The notes under the pieces: model-generated
Told to the model about the DNA's origin: nothing
The model's input: only the letters and a program-made list of their open reading frames with translations
Database searches by the model: none
Program-made: the position numbers and the translations under genes
Part shown: in pieces, positions 44,167-53,253 of the stretch
Layout of the letters: each line of letters starts with the position of its first letter
Position numbering within the stretch: position 1 is the stretch's first letter
DNA from: Halomonas ventosae
Lineage (GTDB): Bacteria; Pseudomonadota; Gammaproteobacteria; Pseudomonadales; Halomonadaceae
NCBI RefSeq assembly: GCF_004363555.1
Contig: NZ_SNZJ01000005.1
Coordinates: 62,001 to 126,000 of the forward strand
Length of the DNA: 64,000 nucleotides
Direction of reading: 5' to 3'

Positions 44167-45321
44167 ATGACCGCCGCCGAGATACTCGACCGCCTGGTGG
44201 GCTTCGCCACCGTCTCGCGGGACTCCAACCTGGCCCTGATCGAGTGGGTCGAGGGTTGGCTCGACGACCACGGCGTGTCGCACTGGCGGGTGGAGAGCGA
44301 CGACGGCCGCAAGGCCAACCTGCTGGCGCGGATCGGCCCCGCCGTGGCCGGTGGCGTTGTGCTCTCCGGACATACCGACGTGGTGCCGGTGGATGGCCAG
44401 CCCTGGTCCACCGATCCCTTCACCCTGGTGGACAAGGGCGATGGCCGGCTCTATGGCCGTGGCACCTGCGACATGAAGGGCTTCATCGCCTGCGCCCTGG
44501 CGGAGGTCCCCCGCTGGGTGGAGCAGGCGCTGGCGACGCCCATCTGGCTGGCGTTCTCCTACGACGAGGAGGTGGGCTGCATCGGCGCCCCGCGGATGAT
44601 CGAGCGGCTGCTGGCCGACCATCCTCGCCCCGCGGCGGTGATTGTCGGGGAGCCGACCATGATGCACCCGGTGGTTGCCCACAAGGGGGCGACCAACCTG
44701 CGTACCACCGTGACCGGCCGTGCCGCCCACTCCAGCCAGGTGAACCAGGGGGTCTCGGCGATCCACGTGGCTGCCCGCCTGGTGACGCGGATCGAGGACG
44801 TGATGGCCGAACTCAGGGCCGAGGGGCGCGTGGACGAGGCCTTCAACGTGGTGCACTCGAGCCTGCACGTCGGCAAGATCGCCGGCGGCACGGCCATCAA
44901 CATCATGGCCCGGGAGTGCCGCTTCGAGTGGGAGGTCCGCCACCTGCCCTCGGATCGCTTCGAGGCGCTGCTCGCGCGGGTGAACGATAGCGCGGCCGAG
45001 CTGGAGGCCGAGATGCGCAAGCGCGCGCCGGACGCCGCCATCGTCACCGAGGCGCTGAATACCACGGTGCCGGCACTCGCCGACGACAACAATGCCGAGG
45101 TGCTCGCGCTGTGCCGCGACCTGCTCGACGAGCGCCCCGCCGGTGCCGTGGCCTATGCCACCGAGGCCGGCCAGTTCCAGCGCGAGGGACTGCCCACGGT
45201 GATCTGCGGCCCGGGGAGCATCGGCCAGGCCCACCAGCCCGACGAGTATATCGACATCGAGCAGCTCGAGGCGGGCGCGGCCTTCATGGCGGCACTGGGC
45301 GAGCGGCTGCAACGAAAGTAG
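44167..45321 (+). CDS. argE: Acetylornithine deacetylase (ArgE-like, M20 family)
   Basis: Zinc deacylase of the M20/ArgE group, 384 aa, expected to release ornithine from N-acetylornithine. Metal and catalytic residues: SGHTDVVP (His, Asp), YGRGTCDMKG (Asp), FSYDEEVGC (Glu, Glu), VGEPT and the C-terminal GPGSIGQAHQPDEY (His). The dimerisation domain is at about 180-290. The ATG at 44167 is close to the divergent regulator start, so the 116-nt spacer serves both. Related M20 enzymes act on other N-acyl amino acids. Confidence 0.88.
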   Translation: MTAAEILDRLVGFATVSRDSNLALIEWVEGWLDDHGVSHWRVESDDGRKANLLARIGPAVAGGVVLSGHTDVVPVDGQPWSTDPFTLVDKGDGRLYGRGTCDMKGFIACALAEVPRWVEQALATPIWLAFSYDEEVGCIGAPRMIERLLADHPRPAAVIVGEPTMMHPVVAHKGATNLRTTVTGRAAHSSQVNQGVSAIHVAARLVTRIEDVMAELRAEGRVDEAFNVVHSSLHVGKIAGGTAINIMARECRFEWEVRHLPSDRFEALLARVNDSAAELEAEMRKRAPDAAIVTEALNTTVPALADDNNAEVLALCRDLLDERPAGAVAYATEAGQFQREGLPTVICGPGSIGQAHQPDEYIDIEQLEAGAAFMAALGERLQRK

Positions 45322-45360
45322 AATGCCGGCTCTTTGCCCACCCGCTGCCTGGAGCCCCCC

Positions 45361-46101
45361 ATGCCCCGCCTGCTGATCGTCAAGACCGGAGACAGCTTCG
45401 CCGACGTGGCCCGCGACCACGGCGACTTCGAGACCCTCTTCCGGCGCGCCCTCGCGGCAGCGCCGGCCGACACCCGGGTGGCGGTCCTCGATGCCCCGCG
45501 CGCCGCGGCCCTGCCGGCGCTGGATGACATCGACGGGGTGCTGATCACCGGCTCCCACGCCATGGTCAGCCACGCCGAGCCCTGGAGCGAGGCGCTCAAG
45601 CCGTGGCTGGTCGAGGCGCGTGCCCGCGACATCGCCATGCTCGGCGTCTGCTATGGCCACCAGCTGATGGCCGCGGCCTTCGGTGGCACCAGCGACTTCC
45701 ACCCCGCCGGCCGGGAGTCCGGCACCCGCGAGGTCACCCTGACCGAGGCCGGCCGCCGGGATCCGCTGCTGGGCGGCCTGCCGACCCGGTTCCGCGCCCA
45801 CCTGAGCCACGCCCAGACCGTCCTCACGGCACCGCCCGAGGCCTGTGTCCTGGCGGCCAATGCCCATGACCCGCACCAGTCGCTGCGCCATGGCCCCCGC
45901 CAGTGGAGCGTGCAGTTCCATCCCGAGTTCACCCCGGCGGTGATGCGCGCCTATCTCGCGCACCAGCGGCAGGCCCTCCAGGACCAGGGCGAGGATCCGG
46001 AGCGCCTGATCGCCGAGGTGGCCGCCACGCCGGAGGCGACCGGCCTGCTGCCCCGCTTCGCCGAGCTCGTCTCCGCGGACACGCGGCTCGAGCGCGCCTG
46101 A
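45361..46101 (+). CDS. Class I glutamine amidotransferase-like protein
   Basis: A 246-aa GATase-fold protein, related to GMP synthase amidotransferase domains. The ATG at 45361 starts MPRLLIVKTGDSF. The nucleophilic cysteine is in MLGVCYGHQLMA with the GxCxG oxyanion pattern, and the His-Glu pair is in VQFHPEFTP. No synthetase domain is fused, so it may be a stand-alone amidase or gamma-glutamyl hydrolase. It follows argE by 39 nt and could be cotranscribed. The substrate is unknown. Confidence 0.87.
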   Translation: MPRLLIVKTGDSFADVARDHGDFETLFRRALAAAPADTRVAVLDAPRAAALPALDDIDGVLITGSHAMVSHAEPWSEALKPWLVEARARDIAMLGVCYGHQLMAAAFGGTSDFHPAGRESGTREVTLTEAGRRDPLLGGLPTRFRAHLSHAQTVLTAPPEACVLAANAHDPHQSLRHGPRQWSVQFHPEFTPAVMRAYLAHQRQALQDQGEDPERLIAEVAATPEATGLLPRFAELVSADTRLERA

Positions 46102-46137
46102 CCCCAGGCCAGGGAGGGCACCTTCCTCCGCCAGACA

Positions 46138-46177
46138 CGACAGCGCCCCGCCGGAGAAACACGGCGGGGCGCTGTCG
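46138..46177. terminator. Bidirectional hairpin terminator
   Basis: A perfect 16-bp stem (46138-46153 with 46162-46177) with an 8-nt loop lies between the convergent GATase and EamA genes. It should end both messages. Confidence 0.8.
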
Positions 46178-46196
46178 CGGGTCCATCGCGCGCTCG

Positions 46197-47180
46197 TCAG
46201 TGGCGCTCTCCGACCGGCGGTGCAGGCTCGCCGCGCTCGATGCTGCGCTCGGCGGCGGCGTCGCGCAGGCGCCGGGCGTCCGGTGCCCCCTCGGCGGCCT
46301 TGCGGCGCTGGCGGTAGAGGTCACGCAGGCTGCTGACCAGCATGGCGGCGACAATCATGCCCCCGCCCACGAAGGCCAGGGTGGCCGGCACCTCGCCGAC
46401 CCACCACCACACCAGCAGGGTGCCCGCCAGGGTCTCGACCAGCATCACCAGGCTGACCTCGGCGCCGGGCAGATAGCGGGCACCGGTCTGGATCAGGAAA
46501 TAGGCCAGTGGCAGGAGCAGCCCCATCAGCGCCAGGCGCTGCATGTCCTCGGCCCCGGGCAGCTGGACGCCGCCCAACAGTGCGGCGGGCACCAGCATCG
46601 CCAGGCAGCCCAGCGGCAACACCACGGTGGTGTCCACACCACGCTGACGATTGCCGCGCTGGGCACTGGCCACCGTGGTGTTGACCGCGATGGACACCGG
46701 AATGATCAGCGCCACCGCCAGGCCCAGCAGGCTCCCCTGCCCCACCTCCCCGGCGGCCATCAGGCTGGCCCCGGTGACGCATATGGCGATCACCACCCAG
46801 GTCTGGCGCCGCAGCCGCTGGCCGAAGAACAGCATGCCGATCAGCCCCGCCACCAGCGGTGCCAGGTTGATCATCACCAGCACGTTGCCCGCCGAGGTCA
46901 GGCGGGTGGCCCCGACGAAGGCCCAGGCGCTCGCAGCGAACGCCAGCGGGCACCACAGCGCCGCGGGACCACAGGCACGCACCGCCTGGCCCAGGCGCTG
47001 GCGGTAGCGCACGGCGGCAATCACCAGCAGCACCAGGCCAAGCATCAGCCCGCGCCAGAACATGAAGGTGGCCACGTCCACCGAGGTGTCCTTGACCAGC
47101 AGTGCATCCGGCGAGAGCAGCAGCACGCCGGTCATGGTGATCAGGTAGCCGCGCAGCCGAAACGGCAGCCGCTTCCACAT
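46197..47180 (-). CDS. EamA-family (DMT) transporter
   Basis: Inner-membrane drug/metabolite-type transporter of 327 aa with ten hydrophobic segments in two EamA repeats (about 10-140 and 155-290). The first repeat contains FWRGLMLGLVLL and the second ALMGLLLPLAYFLIQTGAR, and GAEVSLVMLVETL is typical near the end. The C-terminal 35 residues are cytoplasmic and charged. The substrate is unknown; relatives export amino acids or metabolites. It lies downstream of deaD, with a terminator between. Confidence 0.88.
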   Translation of the reverse strand: MWKRLPFRLRGYLITMTGVLLLSPDALLVKDTSVDVATFMFWRGLMLGLVLLVIAAVRYRQRLGQAVRACGPAALWCPLAFAASAWAFVGATRLTSAGNVLVMINLAPLVAGLIGMLFFGQRLRRQTWVVIAICVTGASLMAAGEVGQGSLLGLAVALIIPVSIAVNTTVASAQRGNRQRGVDTTVVLPLGCLAMLVPAALLGGVQLPGAEDMQRLALMGLLLPLAYFLIQTGARYLPGAEVSLVMLVETLAGTLLVWWWVGEVPATLAFVGGGMIVAAMLVSSLRDLYRQRRKAAEGAPDARRLRDAAAERSIERGEPAPPVGERH

Positions 47181-47226
47181 GAGGGAGTCCTCCTTTTGAT
47201 GGCGGAGGTGCCAGGGGCACCAACGA

Positions 47227-47256
47227 CGACAGGCCGGAGCAAGCTCCGGCCTGTCG
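47227..47256 (-). terminator. Hairpin terminator after deaD
   Basis: A perfect 14-bp stem (47227-47240 with 47243-47256) joined by only AA in the loop, 40 nt after the deaD stop on the minus strand. It should separate deaD from the EamA gene. Confidence 0.75.
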
Positions 47257-47296
47257 ATGAGGCAGGGTTGCCGCCCGGCGGGCGGCTACCGTTGGC

Positions 47297-49009
47297 TCAG
47301 GCGCTGGTGCGACGGCGAATCGGCGCGTCACCGTCCTGGCGACGACGCGGGGCACGCTCGGGCGCGCCCTTGTCCTCGCTGATCTCCAGCGGGCGACCGG
47401 CGACGCGGGCACGGGCCATCTTGCCGAGGATGCTCTCCGGCAGCGAGCTCGGCAGCTCGACCACCGAGAAGGCGGTGCGGATGTCGATGCGGCCGATGCG
47501 GCTGCCCTCGATGCCGCCCTCGTTGGCCAGGGCCCCGACCAGCTGACCGGGCTTGACGCCATCCTGGTGGCCCACGGCGACGCGATAGCGGGTCATGCCC
47601 TCGCGCGGTGCCCGGTCGTCACGATCACCACGACGCTTCGGCTTGGCATCGCGCGGGTTGCGATCATTGCGCTCGGCACGCGGTGCCTGCAGGCGACCGA
47701 TGGGGGCCTCGTCGGCACGCGCCATGCGCGCGAAGGCACAGGCCAGCTCGATGGGGTCGTGCCCCTCCTCGACCATCCGCTCGACCAGGGCACGCTGCTC
47801 GTCGGCTCCGGCGGTCAGGGCGGCGACCACGCGCTGGTGGAAGATCTCGTCGCGGTGGGCGCGGATGGCGGCCTCGTCGGGCACGGCCATCTCTGTCATC
47901 TTCTGGCCGGTGGCCTGCTCGAGCCAGCCCACCTTGCGCCCCTCGCGGAAGCCGACGAAGGTGATGGCGATGCCGGTACGCCCGGCACGACCGGTACGGC
48001 CGATGCGGTGGGTGTAGGCCTCGGCGTCCTGGGGCAGGTCGTAGTTGATGATGTGAGTCAGGCGCGACACGTCCAGGCCGCGGGCGGCCACGTCGGTGGC
48101 GATCAGTATGTCGATCTTTCCACGCTTGAGGCGCGTGATGGTGCGCTCTCGCAGGCTCTGGTCCAGGTCACCGGAGAGGCTGGCGACGTTCATGCCACGG
48201 GCGGAGAGCTGCTCCATCAGGGTGGTGCAGGCGGCCCGGGTGCGCACGAAGACGATGGCCCCGTCGACCGGCTCGACCTCGAGGATGCGCGCCAGCGCCT
48301 CCTGCTTGGCGCCACCGTCGACTCGCACCATGCGCTGTTCGATGCTGGCGGCGGTCCCGACCTTGGACTCGATGGCAACCTTGACCGGGTCGACCAGGTA
48401 GCGGTTGACGATGCGCTCGATCTCGGCCGGCAGGGTGGCGGAGAAGAACACCCGCTGGGCGTCCTTCGGGGTGTCGGCCACCACGCGCTTGACGTCGTCG
48501 ATGAAGCCCATGCGCAGCATCTCGTCGGCCTCGTCGAGCACCAGGGCGGAGAGGCCGTCGAGCTTGAGGCTGCCGCGATCCAGGTGGTCAATGACCCGGC
48601 CCGGGGTCCCCACCACCACCTGGGCGCCACGCCGCAGCGCGGAGAGCTGCTCGCGGTACTCCTGGCCGCCGCACAGGGTCGCGACTTCCAGGCCCTTGAG
48701 GTTCTGGCCGTACTTGCTGAAGGAGACGGCCACCTGCTGGGCCAGCTCACGGGTCGGCGCCAGCACCAGCACCTGGGGCTCGCGGCGAGTCAGCTCGAGG
48801 CGAGACAGCAGCGGCAGGGCGAAGGCAGCGGTCTTGCCGGTGCCGGTCTGGGCCTGGCCCAGCATGTCACGTCCTTCCAGCAGCGCAGGGATGGTCTGCG
48901 CCTGGATCGGTGACGGGGTCTCGTAGCCCTGGGATTCCACGGCAGAGAGCACGGCGGGCAGCAGGGCCAGATCGCCGAAGCTCGGCGAGGCGACAGAAGT
49001 CGAGGTCAT
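47297..49009 (-). CDS. deaD: DEAD-box RNA helicase DeaD/CsdA
   Basis: Cold-shock and ribosome-assembly RNA helicase, 570 aa. Motifs in order: SPIQAQTIPAL (Q motif), AQTGTGKTAA (I), PTRELAQQ (Ia), TPGRVIDHL (Ib), VLDEADEML (II), FFSATLP (III), IATDVAARGLD (V) and YTHRIGRTGRAGR (VI). The C-terminal part has the DbpA-type RNA-binding domain (about 475-545) and an Arg-rich tail. Ribosome site AAGGTG is just before the ATG. The long upstream leader is consistent with the family's cold-shock control, but no known leader element was recognised. Confidence 0.95.
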   Translation of the reverse strand: MTSTSVASPSFGDLALLPAVLSAVESQGYETPSPIQAQTIPALLEGRDMLGQAQTGTGKTAAFALPLLSRLELTRREPQVLVLAPTRELAQQVAVSFSKYGQNLKGLEVATLCGGQEYREQLSALRRGAQVVVGTPGRVIDHLDRGSLKLDGLSALVLDEADEMLRMGFIDDVKRVVADTPKDAQRVFFSATLPAEIERIVNRYLVDPVKVAIESKVGTAASIEQRMVRVDGGAKQEALARILEVEPVDGAIVFVRTRAACTTLMEQLSARGMNVASLSGDLDQSLRERTITRLKRGKIDILIATDVAARGLDVSRLTHIINYDLPQDAEAYTHRIGRTGRAGRTGIAITFVGFREGRKVGWLEQATGQKMTEMAVPDEAAIRAHRDEIFHQRVVAALTAGADEQRALVERMVEEGHDPIELACAFARMARADEAPIGRLQAPRAERNDRNPRDAKPKRRGDRDDRAPREGMTRYRVAVGHQDGVKPGQLVGALANEGGIEGSRIGRIDIRTAFSVVELPSSLPESILGKMARARVAGRPLEISEDKGAPERAPRRRQDGDAPIRRRTSA

Positions 49010-49430
49010 TAATCACACCTTGGTAGGCCGACGGGGCCGGCAGAAATTCAGTGGCGTCCCTGACGCGTGCAACACGCTCAGGCATCTGGGTTCCGTCCAA
49101 CGGAGCATCAGATGAGGAAATCGGAGTCGGGGACGCCGGTCGCACCTGGCATTCGGTCCACGCCATCGGGGATGGCCCGTGAACCGCTGTGGCGACCGTT
49201 TGCGCCGATCTCGCCCGGGTGGCGTGATCTCGGCGGCGCTCCATCTACACAATTCGAACGCGTGTGGGTCAGTGCTTGTCACTGGGCCCGGCGTTTCGGC
49301 GCCCACCTGCCTGGAGCAGCGTGGCGTCGTCATGATGGTGGGGTCAACACATGCGAGGAGCGCGCATGCTACCATCGTCGACTGCCACTGGCCAGCCTTT
49401 TCGAGATCCCTTCACAGCCGGGAGTACTGC
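49010..49430. other. 421-nt divergent spacer, deaD leader and yaiI upstream region
   Basis: No supported gene in this stretch. The minus strand must carry the promoter and a 5' leader of deaD, the plus strand the promoter of the YaiI gene. Open frames run through it but none has coding character or a convincing start. I saw no clear operator. Confidence 0.5.
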
Positions 49431-49886
49431 ATGCCGAATCTGTGGGTCGATGCCGATGCCTGCCCCAGGGTGGCGCGAGAGATCATCGTGCGCGCCGCCG
49501 AACGTACCGCCACGCCGACCTGGTTCGTGGCCAACCATGCGGTGCCGCTACCGCCCTCGCGGTGGGTCAAGGGCCTGGCGGTGAGCCAGGGCTTCGATGC
49601 CGCCGACAACGAGATCGTCGAGCGCCTCCAGTCGGGCGACCTGCTGATCACCTCGGACCTGCCGCTGGCCCTGGAGGCCATCGAGCGCGGCGCCGGGGTG
49701 ATGACCACCCGCGGCGAGTCGCTGGATGCCAACAATATCCGCGCCCGGGTACAGATGAGGGATTTCATGGAGACCCTGCGCGCCAGCGGCGAGCATACCG
49801 GCGGCCCCGGCGGCTATACCGACAGCGACCGCCGCGAGTTCGCCAATGCGCTGGACCGCTGGTTGGCAAAGAATTCCCGACATTGA
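49431..49886 (+). CDS. YaiI/YqxD family protein (DUF188, UPF0178)
   Basis: Small conserved protein of 151 aa with a PIN-like/NYN-related fold. The start at 49431 follows GGGAG and gives MPNLWVDADACPR, with the family's DADACP motif. Later SQGFDAADNEIVER and the LLITSDLPLA and GGP-GGYTDSDRREFANALDRW motifs are standard. Aspartates in these motifs suggest metal-dependent nuclease-like chemistry, but no activity is established. Confidence 0.93.
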   Translation: MPNLWVDADACPRVAREIIVRAAERTATPTWFVANHAVPLPPSRWVKGLAVSQGFDAADNEIVERLQSGDLLITSDLPLALEAIERGAGVMTTRGESLDANNIRARVQMRDFMETLRASGEHTGGPGGYTDSDRREFANALDRWLAKNSRH

Positions 49887-49986
49887 GGCCGCCGCTTCGC
49901 GGCGGATCGCGCTGCCAGCAGCGCTCCTACAGGGTGCGGAGCCACTGGGCAGGTTGTCGAAGGAGCTTTGCTCGCAAAGCGATTGG
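49885..49986. repeat. Pair of inverted REP-like elements (BIME-like)
   Basis: The first unit (about 49898-49935) has the REP pattern GCGGATC, then a 7-bp stem (GCGCTGC/GCAGCGC), then GCTCCTACAGGG. The second (about 49958-49986) is its inverted counterpart: GAAGGAGC, a 6-bp stem (CTTTGC/GCAAAG), then GCGATTGG. The head and tail resemble Pseudomonas-type REP sequences. A short CCGCCGC-TTC-GCGGCGG stem right after the yaiI stop (49889-49905) may be its terminator. Confidence 0.65.
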
Positions 49987-50020
49987 TACCTGCTGAGGCC
50001 CGCCCTTGGCCCCTGGCCCT

Positions 50021-50042
50021 TGGCGCTCGGCGCTCGGCGCTT
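50021..50042. repeat. Short GGCGCT tandem repeat
   Basis: The unit GGCGCTC is repeated three times with a final T, right before the GHQR stop codon region. It is preceded by TTGGCCC repeats. It looks like simple slippage-type sequence. Confidence 0.4.
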
Positions 50043-50047
50043 AAAAC

Positions 50048-51052
50048 TTACCCCTTCTCCCGGATCCCCTTGCCCGGCAGGCGGTCGCGGTCATGCCGCC
50101 GGTCCAGGTCGAGCAGCGGGCCGTAGGGCACGATGCCGGTCGGGTTGATGTTGGCATGGCTGGCATAGTAGTGGCGCTTGATGTGCTCGAAGTCCACCGT
50201 CTCGGCGATGCCCGGCCACTGGTAGAGCTCGCGCAGGTAGTTGGCGAGGTTCGGGTAGTCCTCGATGCGCCTCAGGTTGCACTTGAAGTGGCCGTGATAG
50301 ACGGCATCGAAGCGGATCAAGGTCGTGAACAGCCGGATATCGGCCTCGGTGAACCATTCGCCTGCCAGGTAGCGGTGCTCCGCCAGGCGCGCCTCCATGT
50401 GGTCGAGCGCCTCGAAGAGCGCCACCACATGCTTTTCGTAGACCGCCTGCTCGGTGGCGAAGCCGGACTTGTAGACGCCGTTGTTGATGTGGTCGTAGAC
50501 GTCGGCGTTGACGGCATCGATGGTCTCGCGCAGGTCCGCGGGATAGAGGTCCAGGCGGTTGCCGGTCAGCCCGTCGAAGGCGCCATCGAGCATCCTCAGC
50601 AGGTCCGCGGACTCGTTGTTGACGATGCGCCCCGAGGACTTGTCCCAGAGCGCCGGCACGGTGACGCGTCCCGTGTAGTGGGGGTCGGTCAGGGTGTAGA
50701 GCTGGTGGTGGAAGTCCACGCCGTTGACCGGGTCGCCGCTCGAGCCCTCGTCCTCGCGATAGGTCCAGCCCTGATCCAGCATCAGCGGGCTGACGTGGGA
50801 GACCCCGATGGACGCCTCGAGCCCCTTGAGCCGGCGCATGATCAGCACGCGATGCGCCCAGGGACAGGCCAGCGACACATAGAGGTGGTAGCGGCCCGCC
50901 TCGGCGGCCAGGCCCGGCTGGCCGTCGGGCCCCGGGCTGCCATCCGGGGTGATCCAGTCGCGCAGCTTGGCGGATTCACGCACGAATTCGCCGCCGTGCT
51001 TGTCGGTGTCATACCACTGGTCGTGCCAGGTGCCGTCGATCAGAAGCCCCAT
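50048..51052 (-). CDS. Glutathionyl-hydroquinone reductase (YqjG type)
   Basis: Xi-class glutathione transferase of 334 aa that removes glutathione from glutathionyl-hydroquinones. The catalytic cysteine is in YVSLACPWAHRVLIMR (about residue 63), replacing the usual Ser/Tyr of other GSTs. VPALWDKSSGRIVNNESADLL is the cis-Pro glutathione site, and the C-terminal helical domain ends with the INPTGIVPYGP motif of the family. Length matches E. coli YqjG (328 aa). Divergence from a LysR gene is not the case here (both on minus), but the two lie 100 nt apart. Confidence 0.93.
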   Translation of the reverse strand: MGLLIDGTWHDQWYDTDKHGGEFVRESAKLRDWITPDGSPGPDGQPGLAAEAGRYHLYVSLACPWAHRVLIMRRLKGLEASIGVSHVSPLMLDQGWTYREDEGSSGDPVNGVDFHHQLYTLTDPHYTGRVTVPALWDKSSGRIVNNESADLLRMLDGAFDGLTGNRLDLYPADLRETIDAVNADVYDHINNGVYKSGFATEQAVYEKHVVALFEALDHMEARLAEHRYLAGEWFTEADIRLFTTLIRFDAVYHGHFKCNLRRIEDYPNLANYLRELYQWPGIAETVDFEHIKRHYYASHANINPTGIVPYGPLLDLDRRHDRDRLPGKGIREKG

Positions 51053-51152
51053 GGGTCATCTCCTTGCATGCCGGTGAGCGAGTGCTCGATAACGAGGATG
51101 CACCCAGCATAAGGCGAAACCATCGACGCTCAAGCGCAGGTTTTGCGTCTTA

Positions 51153-52067
51153 TCATTCGACGGTTTCGAATGGTTCTTCAGGCGAGCAGGCCGCCACCGC
51201 CGCCTTCAGTGCCTCGGCCATGGCATGGGTCGCCGGCCCTGCCCGGTCCCGGTCGCGATGGATCAGCTGCACCGGGTACTCGCGGCTGCCCCCGGCGGCC
51301 AGCGGCAACCGCGCGAGGCGCCCCTCGGCCAGCGCCTGGCGCAGGCGTGTCTCGGGAATCCAGGCGAAGCCCAGGCCCCGCTCGAGCATGTCGATGGAGG
51401 TCTGCAGGTGGCTCACCGTCCAGCGCTGCTCCGCCTTGAGCCAGCCGGCGTCCATGGACTGGTGCAGGGCCGAGTCGCGCACCACCAGCTGCCGGTGCTG
51501 CTCCAGATCGCGCAGGTCCAGCGGGCGCCCCAGGCGATGCAGCGGGTGATCGGGATGGGCCACGGCCACGAAGTGCACCCTGACCAGCGGCTCGCCCAGG
51601 AAGCCCTGGGCGGAGATGCCCGAGACTACCAGGTCGGCGCTGCCGTCATAGAGCATCTCGATGCCCCCGTTGAGCACCGTCTCATGAAGTTGTACGCGCA
51701 CATGGGGGTAGGCCGCCGAGAAGGCCTCCAGCGCCCGGGCCAGGGCCTCGGGGGGGAAGATCTGGTCGACAGCCAGCACCACCTCCGCCTCGAGTCCTTC
51801 GGCCAGGCGACTCGCCACATCCTCCAGCGAGGCGGCATTTTCGAGCAGCTGACGGGCCCGGCGCAGCAGCAGCTCACCGGCCTCGGTAAGACGCACCTGC
51901 CGGCCCACCGGCTCCATCACCGCTACCCCGAGCTGTTCCTCGAGCTTGTGCACGGCGTGGTTCAGGGTCGAGGGGCTCTTGTGGATTGCCTCGGCGGCAC
52001 GGGCGAAGCCGCCATGGTCGACCACGGCCGCCAGCATCTGCCATTGGGCCAGGGTGACACGGGACAT
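51153..52067 (-). CDS. LysR-family transcriptional regulator
   Basis: A 304-aa LysR regulator: the N-terminal winged helix reads GGFARAAEAIHKSPSTLNHAVHKLEEQLG, followed by the linker and the two-lobe effector domain (about 90-295). The ribosome site GAGGAA is just upstream and lies in a small TTCGA-N5-TCGAA inverted repeat (52068-52082) that could be an autoregulatory site. It is divergent from a pirin gene and sits 100 nt upstream of the hydroquinone reductase on the same strand, so one or both may be targets. The effector is unknown. Confidence 0.9.
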   Translation of the reverse strand: MSRVTLAQWQMLAAVVDHGGFARAAEAIHKSPSTLNHAVHKLEEQLGVAVMEPVGRQVRLTEAGELLLRRARQLLENAASLEDVASRLAEGLEAEVVLAVDQIFPPEALARALEAFSAAYPHVRVQLHETVLNGGIEMLYDGSADLVVSGISAQGFLGEPLVRVHFVAVAHPDHPLHRLGRPLDLRDLEQHRQLVVRDSALHQSMDAGWLKAEQRWTVSHLQTSIDMLERGLGFAWIPETRLRQALAEGRLARLPLAAGGSREYPVQLIHRDRDRAGPATHAMAEALKAAVAACSPEEPFETVE

Positions 52068-52165
52068 TTCGAATTCCTCGAATCAATAGAGCGAAACGTT
52101 GCGCTTAATCTTCGAAAAATCCGACCTAAAATGCCAGTCAAACCTTTCAGAATCGGAGATACCCC

Positions 52166-53014
52166 ATGGCACCCACCCCGTCTACCCGACAGATTGATCA
52201 GTTGGTGACCAGCCAGCCGAGCCAGGACGGCGACGGCGTCAGGATCCAGCGCATCCACGACTTCGGCGGAGGGCTCGACCCCTTCCTGATGCTCGACGAA
52301 CTGGGTTCCGACCGGCCGGATGACTACATCGGCGGCTTCCCTCCCCATCCCCACCGCGGCATCCAGACCCTGACCTACGTGATCCACGGGGGGCTAACCC
52401 ACGAGGACCACCTGGGCCACTCGAGCACCATCCAAGCCGGGGATGCCCAGTGGATGCATACCGGCCGCGGCATCATCCACTCGGAGATGCCGCTGACCGA
52501 CCAGCAGGGCCTCCACGCCTTCCAGCTGTGGCTGAACCTGTCGGCCCGGGACAAGCTGAGCCCGGCGACCTACCGCGACGTGCGCAGCGCAGAGATGCCG
52601 ACGCTGAGCGGCCAGGACGCCAGCCTCGTCGCCCTGGGCGGGCGCTGGCAGGACACCGCCGGCGAGAGCGTCACGGGCCCCCTGGAGGCCCTGGCCGGCC
52701 AGGGCGCGGTGGCCCATGCCCGGCTGGCGGCCGGGGGCGAACTGACGCTGGCCGTCGAGGCCAGCACGCTGCTGGTATACGTCTTCAAGGGCAGCCTCGA
52801 GATCGCCGGCAGCCCGGTGGCTCAGGGCCGGCTCGCCCGCCTCGGCAGTGGCGAGCGGCTCGCACTGACCAGCCGAGAAGGCGCCGAGGCCCTGCTGCTG
52901 GCCGGCGAACCCCATGGCGAGCCGATTGCCCACTACGGCCCCTTCGTGATGAACGCACACGAAGAGCTGGAGCAGGCGCTCAGGGACTACCGCGACGGCA
53001 CCCTCACTGGCTGA
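52166..53014 (+). CDS. Pirin family protein
   Basis: A 282-aa bicupin. The N-terminal cupin holds the metal-binding triad: two histidines in PHPHRGIQTLTYV, one in TGRGIIHSEMP and a Glu in the latter. The second cupin (about 170-260) is degenerate, as usual. Bacterial pirins include quercetin dioxygenases and redox sensors. Opposite a LysR gene and near a quinone reductase, a role in quinone or flavonoid handling is a reasonable but unproven inference. Confidence 0.93.
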   Translation: MAPTPSTRQIDQLVTSQPSQDGDGVRIQRIHDFGGGLDPFLMLDELGSDRPDDYIGGFPPHPHRGIQTLTYVIHGGLTHEDHLGHSSTIQAGDAQWMHTGRGIIHSEMPLTDQQGLHAFQLWLNLSARDKLSPATYRDVRSAEMPTLSGQDASLVALGGRWQDTAGESVTGPLEALAGQGAVAHARLAAGGELTLAVEASTLLVYVFKGSLEIAGSPVAQGRLARLGSGERLALTSREGAEALLLAGEPHGEPIAHYGPFVMNAHEELEQALRDYRDGTLTG

Positions 53015-53040
53015 TCTACACCCACTGAATGACATCTCAT

Positions 53041-53070
53041 CCGGGCCGGGGTTGAAATTCCCCGGTCCGG
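53041..53070 (+). terminator. Hairpin terminator after pirin
   Basis: An 11-bp GC stem with one G-T wobble (53041-53051 with 53060-53070) and an 8-nt AT loop, 27 nt downstream of the pirin stop. It should end the pirin message. Confidence 0.7.
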
Positions 53071-53253
53071 CGTGTCCAATGTCCACTTAACAAACAGCGT
53101 TCGCGCCCCCTGCTCCGATACCTCCTCGCCACGTGGGAGGCGGATAGCAGGCCGTTCCTGTATGTCCGTACAGACTAGGCATCCCATACATCATGGGGTA
53201 TGGTTCTGATGCCACTTATTTATTTCCTTTTCATCTGTCACGGCCCGTTACCC

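Noticed and set aside
50021-50042. Tandem GGCGCTC repeat as a possible regulatory or iteron element
   Set aside because: Only three short units, in simple-sequence context at a gene end; slippage explains it.
52068-52082. TTCGA-N5-TCGAA as a firm LysR operator
   Set aside because: It overlaps the ribosome binding site of the LysR gene and is short. Kept only as a possible autoregulatory site inside the LysR entry.
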